DNA of 64,000 nucleotides from Myxococcus guangdongensis. Lineage in GTDB: Bacteria; Myxococcota; Myxococcia; Myxococcales; Myxococcaceae. The stretch is taken from contig NZ_JAJVKW010000007.1 of assembly GCF_024198255.1 (NCBI RefSeq), forward strand, positions 490,741-554,740, written 5' to 3'. Positions 35,605 through 44,011 of this stretch are shown in pieces. Numbering within the stretch: position 1 is the stretch's first letter; every line of letters starts with the position of its first letter. Position numbers and translations under genes: made by a program. Below the pieces are notes generated by a model. It saw only the letters and a list, made by a program, of their open reading frames with translations, was not told the DNA's origin and searched no databases.

Positions 35605-37137
35605 TCAAACCCGGTACGCCCGGACCACCTCGGCCACACGTTCGGAGAGCATCTTCAACGACACAGCCGACTCGTTGGTGGAGGAGATGCGATTCACCGT
35701 ATCGCCCATCACCGCGTTCAGCTCATTGACCGCGGTGAAGATCTGCTCGATGCCGGTGGCCTGTTGGTTCACCGTCTGGGCAATCTGCCGCGCGGACGCA
35801 GTGCTGTCCTGGACGATGGTCGTCAGCTCGCGCAGCGTGTCCCCGGACGCGCGGGCCTGCGCGAGCCCCGCCTCCATCCGCTGGGTCCCCTCGGCCGTGA
35901 TCTGCACCGTGCCAGCAATCGCCTCGCCAATGTCGTTGAGGATCTTCCGCACCTGATTGGTCGCACGGATGGACTGGTCCGCCAGCGCGCGAATCTCCCG
36001 GGCCACCACCGCGAACCCCTTGCCGTGCTCGCCCGAGCGCGCCGCCTCGATGGCCGCGTTCACCGCGAGCAGGTGGGACTGGTCCGCCAGGTCCTTCACC
36101 GTCTCCGTGATTCCGCCGATCTGCTGCGTGCGCTCGCCCAGCGACATGATGCGCTCGGTGATCTGCTCCACCTGGGAGCGCAGGTCCACCAGCCCGTCGA
36201 TGCTGGCCGCCACGGCCTCCTCGCCCGTCCTGCCCAGCGCCTCGGCGCGCTCGGCCACCTCGATGACGGACTGCGCGGAGTTGGACGCGAGCAGCGCCGT
36301 CTGGCGGATCTCCTGCGCCGTCACCTGCGTCTCCTGCACCGCCGCCGCCTGCCGGGAGACCATCTGGTTCTGCTCGCTCGCGGACTCGTTGAGCCCGATC
36401 ACGGAGTCACTCAGCAACTCCGTCGACGAGTGGAGCTGGTGCAACAGGTCCTTGAGTTTGCCCACCAGGATGCCCACCGCGAGCGCCAGCTCCCCCACTT
36501 CATCCCGCGTCGAGACGTGCACGGGCTCACGCAGGTCCCCATGCTCGGCGATGCGGCGCACAGCCTCCGTGAGCGAGACGAGCGGCGCGACCATGCGGCG
36601 GCTCAACACCCACGCCGCGCCCATCAACACCACGAGCACGACGAGCAGGACCATCTGCATGCTCCCGAGCACGCCCTCGATGCGGCCACGAGCGTCGGTG
36701 CGGTTGAAGCCCACGTGGACGGAGCCGAGCCCGCCGGAGACCTGCGCGGCCATGTCGAGCAGCTCCACGCCCTGTGCCTCGAGCGGCGTGCCTTCCTTCG
36801 AGACAGCCAGCCCCTCCACGTGCTCGCGAAGGATGGACGCATGCGGACCGGACACCGCGACCAGCGCGCCCCGCGCATCCAGCAGCGCCACATAGGCCAG
36901 CGCGCCCTCCCGGGCCACGGCATCCAGCGTGGGCTGGACCTCCTGCTGCTCGCGGTTGCGCAGCAGGTCCGCCATCGCCGAGGCGAGCGCGGTCGGCACC
37001 GCCATGCTCATCTCGTGGCCCTGCTCCTCGAAGGCGTGGCGCAGGCGCGGAATGGTGTAGCCCATGGACAGCAGGGCGAAGAACAGCGCCACGACGACGG
37101 GCGCCAGGGTGATTTTATGGACGAGGGAGAGTCGCAT
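35605..37137 (-). CDS. Methyl-accepting chemotaxis protein with HAMP domain
   Basis: The product is 510 aa from the ATG at 37137. TM1 ~10-30 (TLAPVVVALFFALLSMGY), a periplasmic sensor of about 130 residues with a dCache/CHASE-like mixed pattern (AYVALLDARGALVAVSGP), TM2 ~175-195 (MVLLVVLVVLMGAAWVLS), HAMP ~196-250, then a long MCP signalling bundle. The hairpin tip is AAIEAARSGEHGKGFAVVAR with EIRALADQS. The bundle is close in wording to that of the MCP at 27193-28692 (both have VTAQEIRQT/VTAEEIRQT stretches), suggesting paralogues feeding the same array. It is convergent with the immunity gene. Confidence 0.93.
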   Translation of the reverse strand: MRLSLVHKITLAPVVVALFFALLSMGYTIPRLRHAFEEQGHEMSMAVPTALASAMADLLRNREQQEVQPTLDAVAREGALAYVALLDARGALVAVSGPHASILREHVEGLAVSKEGTPLEAQGVELLDMAAQVSGGLGSVHVGFNRTDARGRIEGVLGSMQMVLLVVLVVLMGAAWVLSRRMVAPLVSLTEAVRRIAEHGDLREPVHVSTRDEVGELALAVGILVGKLKDLLHQLHSSTELLSDSVIGLNESASEQNQMVSRQAAAVQETQVTAQEIRQTALLASNSAQSVIEVAERAEALGRTGEEAVAASIDGLVDLRSQVEQITERIMSLGERTQQIGGITETVKDLADQSHLLAVNAAIEAARSGEHGKGFAVVAREIRALADQSIRATNQVRKILNDIGEAIAGTVQITAEGTQRMEAGLAQARASGDTLRELTTIVQDSTASARQIAQTVNQQATGIEQIFTAVNELNAVMGDTVNRISSTNESAVSLKMLSERVAEVVRAYRV

Positions 37138-37425
37138 CCGAGCACGAGGGTATGCAGAGCGAACGCGACGAATTGTGGACGCGTGCCTGCCAACAGCGCA
37201 ACCCCACCCCACGAAGTGAAGCCTCTCATCCTCGCGAGGGTCCATCGGCACCCCAATCCCTGCACACCACGGCGAGAGCGATGACGTCTGGCTTTCCCAT
37301 CCCCAGGAGAAAATTGCACCGGGAAGCACATCGTGTGTGCGTCCGCCAGCGACAGGACAGAAGCAGCGCGCGCTCACGCCCCGAAGGCCACGCTAATCTC
37401 GCGAGCCTTCACCCCTGGAGGGCAC

Positions 37426-37689
37426 ATGCGAGAGCTTCTCGGAGTCGCGCTGACGACGTGCTTGCTGATGGGCTGTGGTGGCGTGGAGGAGCCCCAACAC
37501 GAGGCACCGCCGTTGTCCGAACAGGAGCAGAAGGCAGCGGTCTGCATCGACGGCTTCCGACACGTCTTCACCTACTGGACCTGTCAGGAGGGCTGCAACG
37601 TCGAGGTGCAGGAGTGCTGTTCCAACGTGGTCTTCAACCTCTGCTACGACTACGTCTCCCAGCAGTCCTGCGACCCCGGCTGCCGTTGA
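37426..37689 (+). CDS. Small cysteine-rich lipoprotein
   Basis: The product is 87 aa from an ATG preceded by TGGAGG. The lipobox LLMGC puts the lipidated Cys at residue 17. The mature part is hydrophilic for 20 residues and then holds eight cysteines, in TCQEGC, ECCSNVVFNLCYD and QSCDPGCR, probably all disulfide-bonded in the periplasm or outer membrane. No family is recognised. It is monocistronic, between a divergent MCP and a convergent DnaC-like gene. Confidence 0.7.
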   Translation: MRELLGVALTTCLLMGCGGVEEPQHEAPPLSEQEQKAAVCIDGFRHVFTYWTCQEGCNVEVQECCSNVVFNLCYDYVSQQSCDPGCR

Positions 37690-37698
37690 GCCCCCCGC

Positions 37699-38475
37699 TC
37701 AAGGCTTCGCTCCCTGACGCAAGTCCCGGCTCCCACAGTCCGCCAGGTGGAACGTCCCCTGGCGACTCATGCGAGTGACCACGCGGGCCCCCACGTACTC
37801 GGCGAACAGGGAGGGCCCGCCCTCGCGCCGCTGCACCGGGAGGCGCGTCGTATAGGCCGTCACCCGCTCCGGTCGGTCCCGCTGCTCCACCAGCCCTTCC
37901 AGCAGCTCCCGGTGCCGTGGCCCCAGCGCCTCCCCCGGCACGCCGCGGACATCGTCCAGCACCAGCACGCGCACCTCGGCCATCCGCTGGAGGAGCCGCC
38001 GGTCCTCGTCGTCGGAATCACCGACACGCAGCAGCCGCGCCCAATCGACGAAGAGACCCGCCGACGAATCCCACGACGACAGGCCCCGTTCGGTGCGCAC
38101 GGCGGCGCGGAAGAGGTGGCACGCCCCGGTCGTCTTCCCCGAGCCCGCGCCTCCCGACAACAACAGCGTGCGCAGCCGCTCCCGCGTCACGTGCCGGGCC
38201 GCGCGAATCGCCGCCGTCTCCAGTGGCGTCTCCCCACCCAGGCCGACTCCGGCCGGAGCCCCCCACCGCTCCAACTGCGAGGGCCACGCGCGAGCCTGGT
38301 CGGACTCATGCCGCGCCTTCTCCTCCGCCTCGGCCCGCTTCCGCTCCAGCTCCCGCTGCTTCCAGTCCGCCTCCAGCTGGGCCAGCCCCGCCGAGGGCTG
38401 CTGCTTCGCCTGGGACATGCCCTGACGCAGCAGGTCCGCCAGCCGCCGAGGCGCCTTCGAGTCGTCCCGTGTCAT
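37699..38475 (-). CDS. DnaC/IstB-like P-loop ATPase
   Basis: The product is 258 aa. Residues 1-75 are basic and coiled-coil-like (KQRELERKRAEAEEKARHE). The ATPase core has Walker A LLLSGGAGSGKTTGACHLF (~105-125) and Walker B VRVLVLDDVRG (~170), followed by REGGPSLFAEYVGARVVTRM resembling the sensor/arginine region of DnaC- and IstB-type AAA+ helicase loaders. Such proteins load replicative helicases, or assist IS21-type transposition when next to IstA; no transposase is nearby. It may be a phage- or plasmid-derived relic or a host replication factor. It lies 28 bp downstream of the small gene at 38504-38803 on the same strand. Confidence 0.75.
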   Translation of the reverse strand: MTRDDSKAPRRLADLLRQGMSQAKQQPSAGLAQLEADWKQRELERKRAEAEEKARHESDQARAWPSQLERWGAPAGVGLGGETPLETAAIRAARHVTRERLRTLLLSGGAGSGKTTGACHLFRAAVRTERGLSSWDSSAGLFVDWARLLRVGDSDDEDRRLLQRMAEVRVLVLDDVRGVPGEALGPRHRELLEGLVEQRDRPERVTAYTTRLPVQRREGGPSLFAEYVGARVVTRMSRQGTFHLADCGSRDLRQGAKP

Positions 38476-38503
38476 GACCCGGGGAGTAACACACCGCCCC
38501 GAC

Positions 38504-38803
38504 TCAGAGGCCCGAGGCCTTGGGCGCCGTGGACCGCCCCACGCCCTTGACCGCCCCCAGCTTGTCCCGGGTGATGTCCAACAGCGTCACCAACCGGCGC
38601 CGCGCATCCACCGCGTAGTGGATGTGCAGCTCGTCCACCTGGAACGTCGCCGAGGCCTCCGTCTGCGCGCCGAGCGAGGCCACTCGCTCCAGGTGACCCT
38701 GGATGGCGCGATAGCGCTCCTGGGAGAGCCGGGCGACCTGGCTCCAAGCTCCCGCCGAAATCTCGACGGTGTACGGACGGTGCGTGTTCCTGGGTGACTT
38801 CAT
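38504..38803 (-). CDS. Hypothetical protein with RelE/ParE-like strand pattern
   Basis: The product is 99 aa from the ATG at 38803; an ATG at 38836 with AAGGG close upstream is an alternative adding 11 residues. The pattern of two helices (SQVARLSQERYRAIQGHLER) followed by beta strands (DELHIHYAVDARRRLVTLLD) resembles the RelE/ParE toxin fold, but catalytic residues are not evident and no antitoxin gene adjoins. It may be co-transcribed with the downstream DnaC-like ATPase. Function not assigned. Confidence 0.5.
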   Translation of the reverse strand: MKSPRNTHRPYTVEISAGAWSQVARLSQERYRAIQGHLERVASLGAQTEASATFQVDELHIHYAVDARRRLVTLLDITRDKLGAVKGVGRSTAPKASGL

Positions 38804-38920
38804 GACGGTCGCTGCACAAAGCAGTCCGCGTGCCATCCGCCCTTTGAAGAAAATCGGACGGTTGGCGCACGGACCGCTTGTACCCCTGTAGAAACGTCAG
38901 CGCGGTCCGCCGACGCTTTT

Positions 38921-40294
38921 TCAGTGCAGACGCTTGCCTGCTGTCGGCGCCGGCTCCTGCTCCGCCTTCGGCTCCTCGTCCAGGCACGCCAGCGCGGCCA
39001 GCAGCATCGACTCACAGCCGAAGCGCAGACAGTCGAGCGACGGGTCGAAGTGCGGCGAGTGGTTCGATGGCAGGCTCTGCAGCTTCTCCCAGAGCGTCCT
39101 GCCTGGAGCGCGCTTCCACGCGTCGTGGGACGTGCCGCCGAAGTACCAGTAGACGAGCGGGACCTCCGCACTCGACGCGTCGTTGGACGTGCGCCCGTCG
39201 AAGTACGGGAAGTCCTCGCTGCCGCTCACCATGCCCGTGTCGACCAGGCGGTCCTCGCCGAACCACGCGGCGTGCGCGGCACGCACCCGGTGGTAGTACG
39301 GGTCATCGTTCACCATCACCCGCGTGCGGCTCATGACCTCGACGTCTGGAGGCCGAGGCGCGCGCCCCGCGTCACACTCCGCCCGCGCCATCCTCGAGAT
39401 GGCCTCGATGAGCTGGTCCTGGAGCGCGTCGGTCGGCGTGCGCACCGTCATCTCCAGCACCGCCTCGTCCGGGATGACGTTCGCGCGATGCCCCGCGTGC
39501 AGGCTCCCCACCGAGACCACCGCGCCCCCCCGGGTGAGGTCCACCTCGCGCGAGACGATGGTCTGCAGCCGCGTCACCAGGTAGGCCGCGATGACCACGG
39601 GGTCCACCGTCGCATGTGGCTGCGAGCCATGCCCGCCCTTGCCGTGGATGCGCACCCGCACGCTCGCGGACGCCATCATCGACGGGCCACGGTGGTGCCC
39701 CACCAGCCCCACGGGCAGCGGCCCCACGTGCTGCGCGAGCGCCACGGCCGGCTTGCCGAAGCGCGCATACAGCCCGTCGTTCATCATCGCCCGCGCGCCC
39801 TGGAGCGTCTCCTCCGCGGGCTGCGCCACCATCATCAACGTGCCGCGCCAGTGGTTGCGTGACGACGCGAGCAGGTCCGCCACGCCCACCAGACACGTCA
39901 GGTGCACGTCATGCCCGCAGGCATGCATCACCGGCACCGTGTTGCCTTGAGCGTCCTTCACCGTCACCCGGCTCGCGTCAGGCCGCCCCGTCTTCTCCTC
40001 CACCGGGAGCCCATCCATGTCCGCGCGCAGGAGCACCGTGGGCCCTTCCCCGTTGCGCAGCATGCCGACGACGCCGTGACGCCCCACGCCCGTCGTCACC
40101 TCGTAGCCGCTGCCCTCCAACCACTTCGCCACCTTCGCGGCCGTCTGCTGCTCCTGCATGGACAGCTCCGGGTGCGCATGCAGGTCCCGATAGAACGCCT
40201 CCAGCCTCGGCGCGAGCTGCTCGTGCGCGGACGTCAGCAGGGGTCGCCAGGCATGCGCGGGCTCGTGCCGTTGCAAGGTCTCCGTCACTTCCAT
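38921..40294 (-). CDS. M20-family amidohydrolase (aminoacylase/hippurate hydrolase type)
   Basis: The product is 457 aa from the ATG at 40294. This is the M20D/AbgB-like fold with binuclear metal site: VMHACGHDVHLTCLVG (Cys126, His128), QPAEETLQGARAM (catalytic Glu161/Glu162), ALAQHVGPLPVG (His189) and a late SNHSPHFDP histidine. The dimerisation (lid) domain is the middle KGGHGSQPHATVDPVVIAAY section. It would remove acyl groups from N-acyl amino acids in the cytosol. The C-terminal tail is charged. A short gap and a divergent exported protein precede it; no operon partner is seen. Confidence 0.93.
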   Translation of the reverse strand: MEVTETLQRHEPAHAWRPLLTSAHEQLAPRLEAFYRDLHAHPELSMQEQQTAAKVAKWLEGSGYEVTTGVGRHGVVGMLRNGEGPTVLLRADMDGLPVEEKTGRPDASRVTVKDAQGNTVPVMHACGHDVHLTCLVGVADLLASSRNHWRGTLMMVAQPAEETLQGARAMMNDGLYARFGKPAVALAQHVGPLPVGLVGHHRGPSMMASASVRVRIHGKGGHGSQPHATVDPVVIAAYLVTRLQTIVSREVDLTRGGAVVSVGSLHAGHRANVIPDEAVLEMTVRTPTDALQDQLIEAISRMARAECDAGRAPRPPDVEVMSRTRVMVNDDPYYHRVRAAHAAWFGEDRLVDTGMVSGSEDFPYFDGRTSNDASSAEVPLVYWYFGGTSHDAWKRAPGRTLWEKLQSLPSNHSPHFDPSLDCLRFGCESMLLAALACLDEEPKAEQEPAPTAGKRLH

Positions 40295-40494
40295 TCCACA
40301 TCTCCTCCCCGAAAAGCGCGCGCAAGATGCCCCTCTTGGGGCACACGCATCGCGCCGAGCTCGAACTCCCCTCGCAGCAGTGTCCGAGGAACGACGGCGC
40401 TCGCGTCCTCCGCCCATGGGCTGTCTTCGTCGCGACGGTGGCCGCGCACGCGGGGCAATGGTCCGGGGTGGCCATGTTCCCCACGTTGCCCGAG

Positions 40495-41556
40495 ATGAAG
40501 ACCCTTCTTCGAAGCCTCGGCGTTTGCTTGTTGCTCGGTGCGGGAGTCGCGGCGGGCGAGCCCTCGAGCGCGGAGTCCTGCCAGGAGCCCTGCGGCGCGC
40601 GCACCCGCCAGCTCGCGGGCCACACCTACGTGTTCCCCATCCTGCAGCAGAGCGCCTTCGTCACCTCGCACGTCGGCATCCGTGAGGGACTGGCGATGTA
40701 TGACATCCCCGATGTGCCGGTGAACGACCTGGAGCCCCTGGACGTGACGCTCACCGGAGTCCAGCAGACGTTGGACTTGAGCCTGAACATCACCGGCTGG
40801 CTGGGCCTCGCGGGCTTCGGCAGGGCCACCATCATCACCGGCACCAACGCGGATGGACTGTTGTCCTCCGGCGCCACGGTCGACCTGCTGGGCCAGGTGG
40901 GCGGCGTGGTGCGGCTCCTGCGCAACGAGCGCAGCGGGACGCAGGTCTCCGTGCGCGCGAACTTCGGCTACGACAAGGGCCGGGAGATCACCCTGCTGCC
41001 GCTCATCAACGCCATCCTCGAGACGCCCCAGGTGACGGTGGAGGAGCTCATCAACGGCAGCCTGGGACAGTTCCTGTTCGTCCCCAGCGAGGAGACGACG
41101 GCGAACGGCGGCGTCTACGCGGCGCAGACGTTGGGGCGGATGTTCTCGCTGCAGGGCTCGGTGCTGGCGGAGTACGCGTGGCAGAAGCGCAGGCCCTTCG
41201 ACCGCATCGTCGGAGACCGCTTGGAGCAGAAGACCCACGCGGTGCGCTTCTTCTTCGCGCTCGCGGCGACGCTGGACCTCTACCCCACCACCGCGGTGCC
41301 CGTGGCGGTGATGGGCGAGTACCTGTTCCGCACCGGCCGCCAGGAGGAGTTCGGGCGCTCGGACCGAACCTTGAAGGACAGCTCGTTGGGGCTCGGCGTC
41401 TACTACTCGGGGCGCGCCAACCTCCAGCTCGGGTTGGGCGCGGTGGTGAACCTGGATGGAGAGCCCCAGCGGGGCTACGGCGACGAGGGCTCGCAGCGCA
41501 GCTCAGGAGATCCGACGCTGTCCTATGGACAGCTCATCCTGCGCTACGTCTGGTGA
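40495..41556 (+). CDS. Exported beta-barrel-like protein
   Basis: The product is 353 aa from the ATG at 40495, which gives a textbook signal peptide (MKTLLRSLGVCLLLGAGVAA); an ATG at 40474 with GGGGTGG nearby would add seven residues and is equally possible. The mature protein alternates short hydrophobic strands and turns (TLDLSLNITGWLGLAGFGRA, QVSVRANFGYDKG, SLQGSVLAEYAWQ, VAVMGEYLFRTG) and ends in an aromatic residue (LILRYVW), as outer-membrane barrels do. No family is recognised. A perfect 12-bp hairpin follows, shared with the convergent sugE gene. Confidence 0.7.
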   Translation: MKTLLRSLGVCLLLGAGVAAGEPSSAESCQEPCGARTRQLAGHTYVFPILQQSAFVTSHVGIREGLAMYDIPDVPVNDLEPLDVTLTGVQQTLDLSLNITGWLGLAGFGRATIITGTNADGLLSSGATVDLLGQVGGVVRLLRNERSGTQVSVRANFGYDKGREITLLPLINAILETPQVTVEELINGSLGQFLFVPSEETTANGGVYAAQTLGRMFSLQGSVLAEYAWQKRRPFDRIVGDRLEQKTHAVRFFFALAATLDLYPTTAVPVAVMGEYLFRTGRQEEFGRSDRTLKDSSLGLGVYYSGRANLQLGLGAVVNLDGEPQRGYGDEGSQRSSGDPTLSYGQLILRYVW

Positions 41557-41573
41557 GCCCCGGCCGAGGAGGG

Positions 41574-41607
41574 GTCGTGCAGGTGCCATCCAGGCCACCT
41601 GCACGAC
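41574..41607. terminator. Bidirectional hairpin between convergent genes
   Basis: GTCGTGCAGGTG at 41574-41585 is perfectly complementary to CACCTGCACGAC at 41596-41607, with a 10-base loop. It lies 17 bases after the barrel gene stop and 10 bases beyond the sugE stop, so it can serve both strands. Confidence 0.85.
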
Positions 41608-41617
41608 GCGGGCGACC

Positions 41618-41944
41618 TCAGTGATCCACGCCGCTCGTCGCCTTCAGACCGATGATGGCGACCAGCAGCATCGACAGGAACACGATGCGCATCGGGGTGA
41701 GCGGCTCGTGGAAGAGCACCACGCCCAGCACCGCGGCGCCGAGCGCCCCGATGCCCACCCACACCGCGTAGGCCGTGCCGATGGGCAGCGTCTTCGCCGC
41801 CGTGGACAACAGGAACATGCTGGCCACGATGGCCGTGCCCGTGAGGATGCTGGGAACAAGGCGGGTGAAGCCCTCGGTGTACTTGAGGCCGATGGCCCAG
41901 CACACCTCGAGCAGACCCGCGATGACGAGAATGATCCACGCCAT
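41618..41944 (-). CDS. sugE: Guanidinium exporter of the small multidrug resistance family
   Basis: The product is 108 aa with four transmembrane helices. The sequence begins MAWIILVIAGLLEVCWAIGL, then KYTEGFTRLVPS, the pattern that marks the SugE/Gdx subtype within SMR proteins; the membrane Glu13 is the proton/substrate site. Gdx proteins are dual-topology dimers exchanging guanidinium for protons. The leader of this gene carries a guanidine-III riboswitch (41966-42007), which independently supports guanidine as substrate. A GGAG lies nine bases before the start, just downstream of the aptamer, so control is probably of translation. Confidence 0.95.
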   Translation of the reverse strand: MAWIILVIAGLLEVCWAIGLKYTEGFTRLVPSILTGTAIVASMFLLSTAAKTLPIGTAYAVWVGIGALGAAVLGVVLFHEPLTPMRIVFLSMLLVAIIGLKATSGVDH

Positions 41945-41965
41945 GACGTACGACTCCAGAGATGA

Positions 41966-42007
41966 GCGTCGTCTTGTCGTGACCGGGTACGGCGCACCTC
42001 GTCCGGG
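41966..42007 (-). promoter_or_regulatory. Guanidine-III (ykkC-III) riboswitch upstream of sugE
   Basis: Read on the minus strand the segment starts CCCGGACGAGGTGCGCCGTA and continues CCCGGTCACGACAAGACGACGC. This matches the compact double-pseudoknot guanidine-III aptamer (CGGACGAGGUGCGCCGUACCCGGUCA, then ACAAGACG) nearly throughout; from memory, it differs from the Thermobifida fusca example at two positions. The 3' end is eight bases before the sugE Shine-Dalgarno, consistent with guanidine-induced exposure of the ribosome site. Confidence 0.88.
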
Positions 42008-42126
42008 CCCGCTGAACCCACCCTGGGAACAACGGACGGCGAGGTCTATAGCGCCTCGCCCCTCTGTCTTCAACGTCCTCGCTCCACCCTTCATTCCATG
42101 GGCGGGCGGCCAGCCCAGGCCCCGCG

Positions 42127-43833
42127 TCAATGCAGGGCCTGGAACCGGGCCACGGCGGCCTCGACGGTGAGGTAGACGTTCTGCTCCCCCAGCCGCTCCA
42201 TCATCCCCGTGCGCCGCAGCATCCCTCGCAGCGGCGCGTTCGCGTCCGCGATGACCAGGACGATGCCGTCGTCCTCCAGCTCCTGACGCAGCTTCTCCAG
42301 CCCCTCCGCCGCGGTGACGTCCAGGTCGAACACGGCGCTCGCGTCCAGGACCACCTCGCGCACCGGAGGCGACGCCCGGGCCACCAGGACGCGCACCTGT
42401 TCGCGCAGGTGCCGCGCGTTGGCGAAGAACATCGGCGCATCGAAGCGGTACACCAGGAGCCCGGGGACCGTGTGCGTGCCCGCGTGCCGCGTGACGTCGT
42501 GCCACCCCGGGACCCCCTCGCGCTCCCCGAGCACGGCGTCATGCGGATGCGCCGCCCGGCGGATGAGGTCCCCCAGCGCGAGCGCGACGGCGACGAGGAT
42601 GCCCTGGAGGATGCCGAGCACCAGCACCGCCGCCGTCGTCACCACCGCCAGGACCGCCTCCACGCGCCGCATCCGCCACAGGGCCACCAGGGAGGACACG
42701 TCCACCAGGTACACCGCCGCGACGATGACGATGGCCCCCAGCGTGACCAGGGGCAGATTCTGGAGCAGCGGCGTGAAGAAGAGCGCGAAGACCGCGACCA
42801 GCACCGCGGCCACCACGCCCACCAGCTGCGACTTCCCGCCCATCGCGTCGTTGACCGCCGTGCGTGAGTCGCTGCCCGTCACCGGGAACCCCTGCGTGAA
42901 GGCACACGCCACGTTCGCCGCGGCCTGCCCCAGCAGCTCCTGGTTCCCATCCAGTCGATAGTGGTGCTTGTCGGCATACAGCCGCCCCGCGAGCACCGAG
43001 CTCGCGTAATTGACCAGCGCCAGGCTGAGCGCCGCGGGCAGCAGCGCCCGCACATCCGAGAAGCCCACCGAGGGCCACCCGAACGACGGTGGCGAGGCGG
43101 CGATGGCCCCCACCACCTTCACGCCCGCATGGCGGAGCTGGAACACGCTCGCCGCCACGGTGGTGAGCACCACCAGGATGAGCGGCCCGGGCAACCTCGG
43201 GAGCCACTGCCTCAGCAGGACGAGACACCCGATGATGCCCACCCCCAGCAGCACCGTGGGCAGGTGCATGCCGTGCAGGTTGCGTCCGACCTCCAGCACC
43301 TGTCCCGGGAAGTCCTCGGCCCGCCGCTCCAGACCGAACATGCGCGCCAGCTGGCTGCCGATGATGATGAGCGCGGCCCCGTTGGTGTAACCGATGAGGA
43401 TGGGCTTGGAGAGGAAGTCCGCCAGCGCGCCTGTCTTGAACAAGCCCGCCACCAGGCTCAACAGCCCCACCATCAACGCCAGCAGCGCCGCGAGCGACGC
43501 ATACCGCGCGGGGTCCTCCCCCGACACGACACCGCCCAGCGCGCTCGCGGCGATGATGGCCGCGCCGGCCTCCGGCCCCAGCATCAGGTGCCGCGAGGGA
43601 CCGAAGAGCGCGTAGGCCAGCATGGCCGCCACGCCCGCGTACAGGCCGGTGACCGGGCGCACGCCGACAATCTGCGCGTACGCCAGGCCCTGCGGCACCA
43701 GCATCGCGCCAATCGTCAGCGCGGAGAGCAGATCCGGACGCAGCCACGCCCGGGAGTAGGCGGACATCCACCCCAGCCCTGGCACGTACCGCCGGGCCCG
43801 CCGCCAGCCTGCTGTCGTCGTGAGCTTCGTCAC
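42127..43833 (-). CDS. SulP-family anion transporter with STAS domain
   Basis: The product is 568 aa from a GTG at 43833. The membrane domain (~25-430) shows SulP landmarks: ALTIGAMLVPQGLAYAQIVG, GLYAGVAAMLAYALFGPSRH, TGYLLGP-like MLGPEAGAAIIAASALGG, and the late QGFPVTGSDSRTAVND. A C-terminal STAS domain (~455-560) contains VLDASAVFDLDVTAAEGLEK, as in anti-sigma antagonists. It imports or exchanges sulfate, bicarbonate or another anion across the inner membrane; the ion cannot be read from sequence alone. It stands 119 bp upstream of the sugE riboswitch on the same strand, so read-through from its end is possible. Confidence 0.94.
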   Translation of the reverse strand: MTKLTTTAGWRRARRYVPGLGWMSAYSRAWLRPDLLSALTIGAMLVPQGLAYAQIVGVRPVTGLYAGVAAMLAYALFGPSRHLMLGPEAGAAIIAASALGGVVSGEDPARYASLAALLALMVGLLSLVAGLFKTGALADFLSKPILIGYTNGAALIIIGSQLARMFGLERRAEDFPGQVLEVGRNLHGMHLPTVLLGVGIIGCLVLLRQWLPRLPGPLILVVLTTVAASVFQLRHAGVKVVGAIAASPPSFGWPSVGFSDVRALLPAALSLALVNYASSVLAGRLYADKHHYRLDGNQELLGQAAANVACAFTQGFPVTGSDSRTAVNDAMGGKSQLVGVVAAVLVAVFALFFTPLLQNLPLVTLGAIVIVAAVYLVDVSSLVALWRMRRVEAVLAVVTTAAVLVLGILQGILVAVALALGDLIRRAAHPHDAVLGEREGVPGWHDVTRHAGTHTVPGLLVYRFDAPMFFANARHLREQVRVLVARASPPVREVVLDASAVFDLDVTAAEGLEKLRQELEDDGIVLVIADANAPLRGMLRRTGMMERLGEQNVYLTVEAAVARFQALH

Positions 43834-44011
43834 GCCTCAACGATGTGTCCTCGGGCACGCGCCGGTGAGGGCCCTCGGGGAGGGCCAGACGGGCTCAGCT
43901 GTCGGACAGCCCACGCGGACCTGGTGCGAGAGGGAGCCACGAGCCCGCGACGCGCGCGGCTCCCCGGGCCTCACGACCCCAGCTTGAGCGAGCCATTCGT
44001 GAGGAGGTCAC

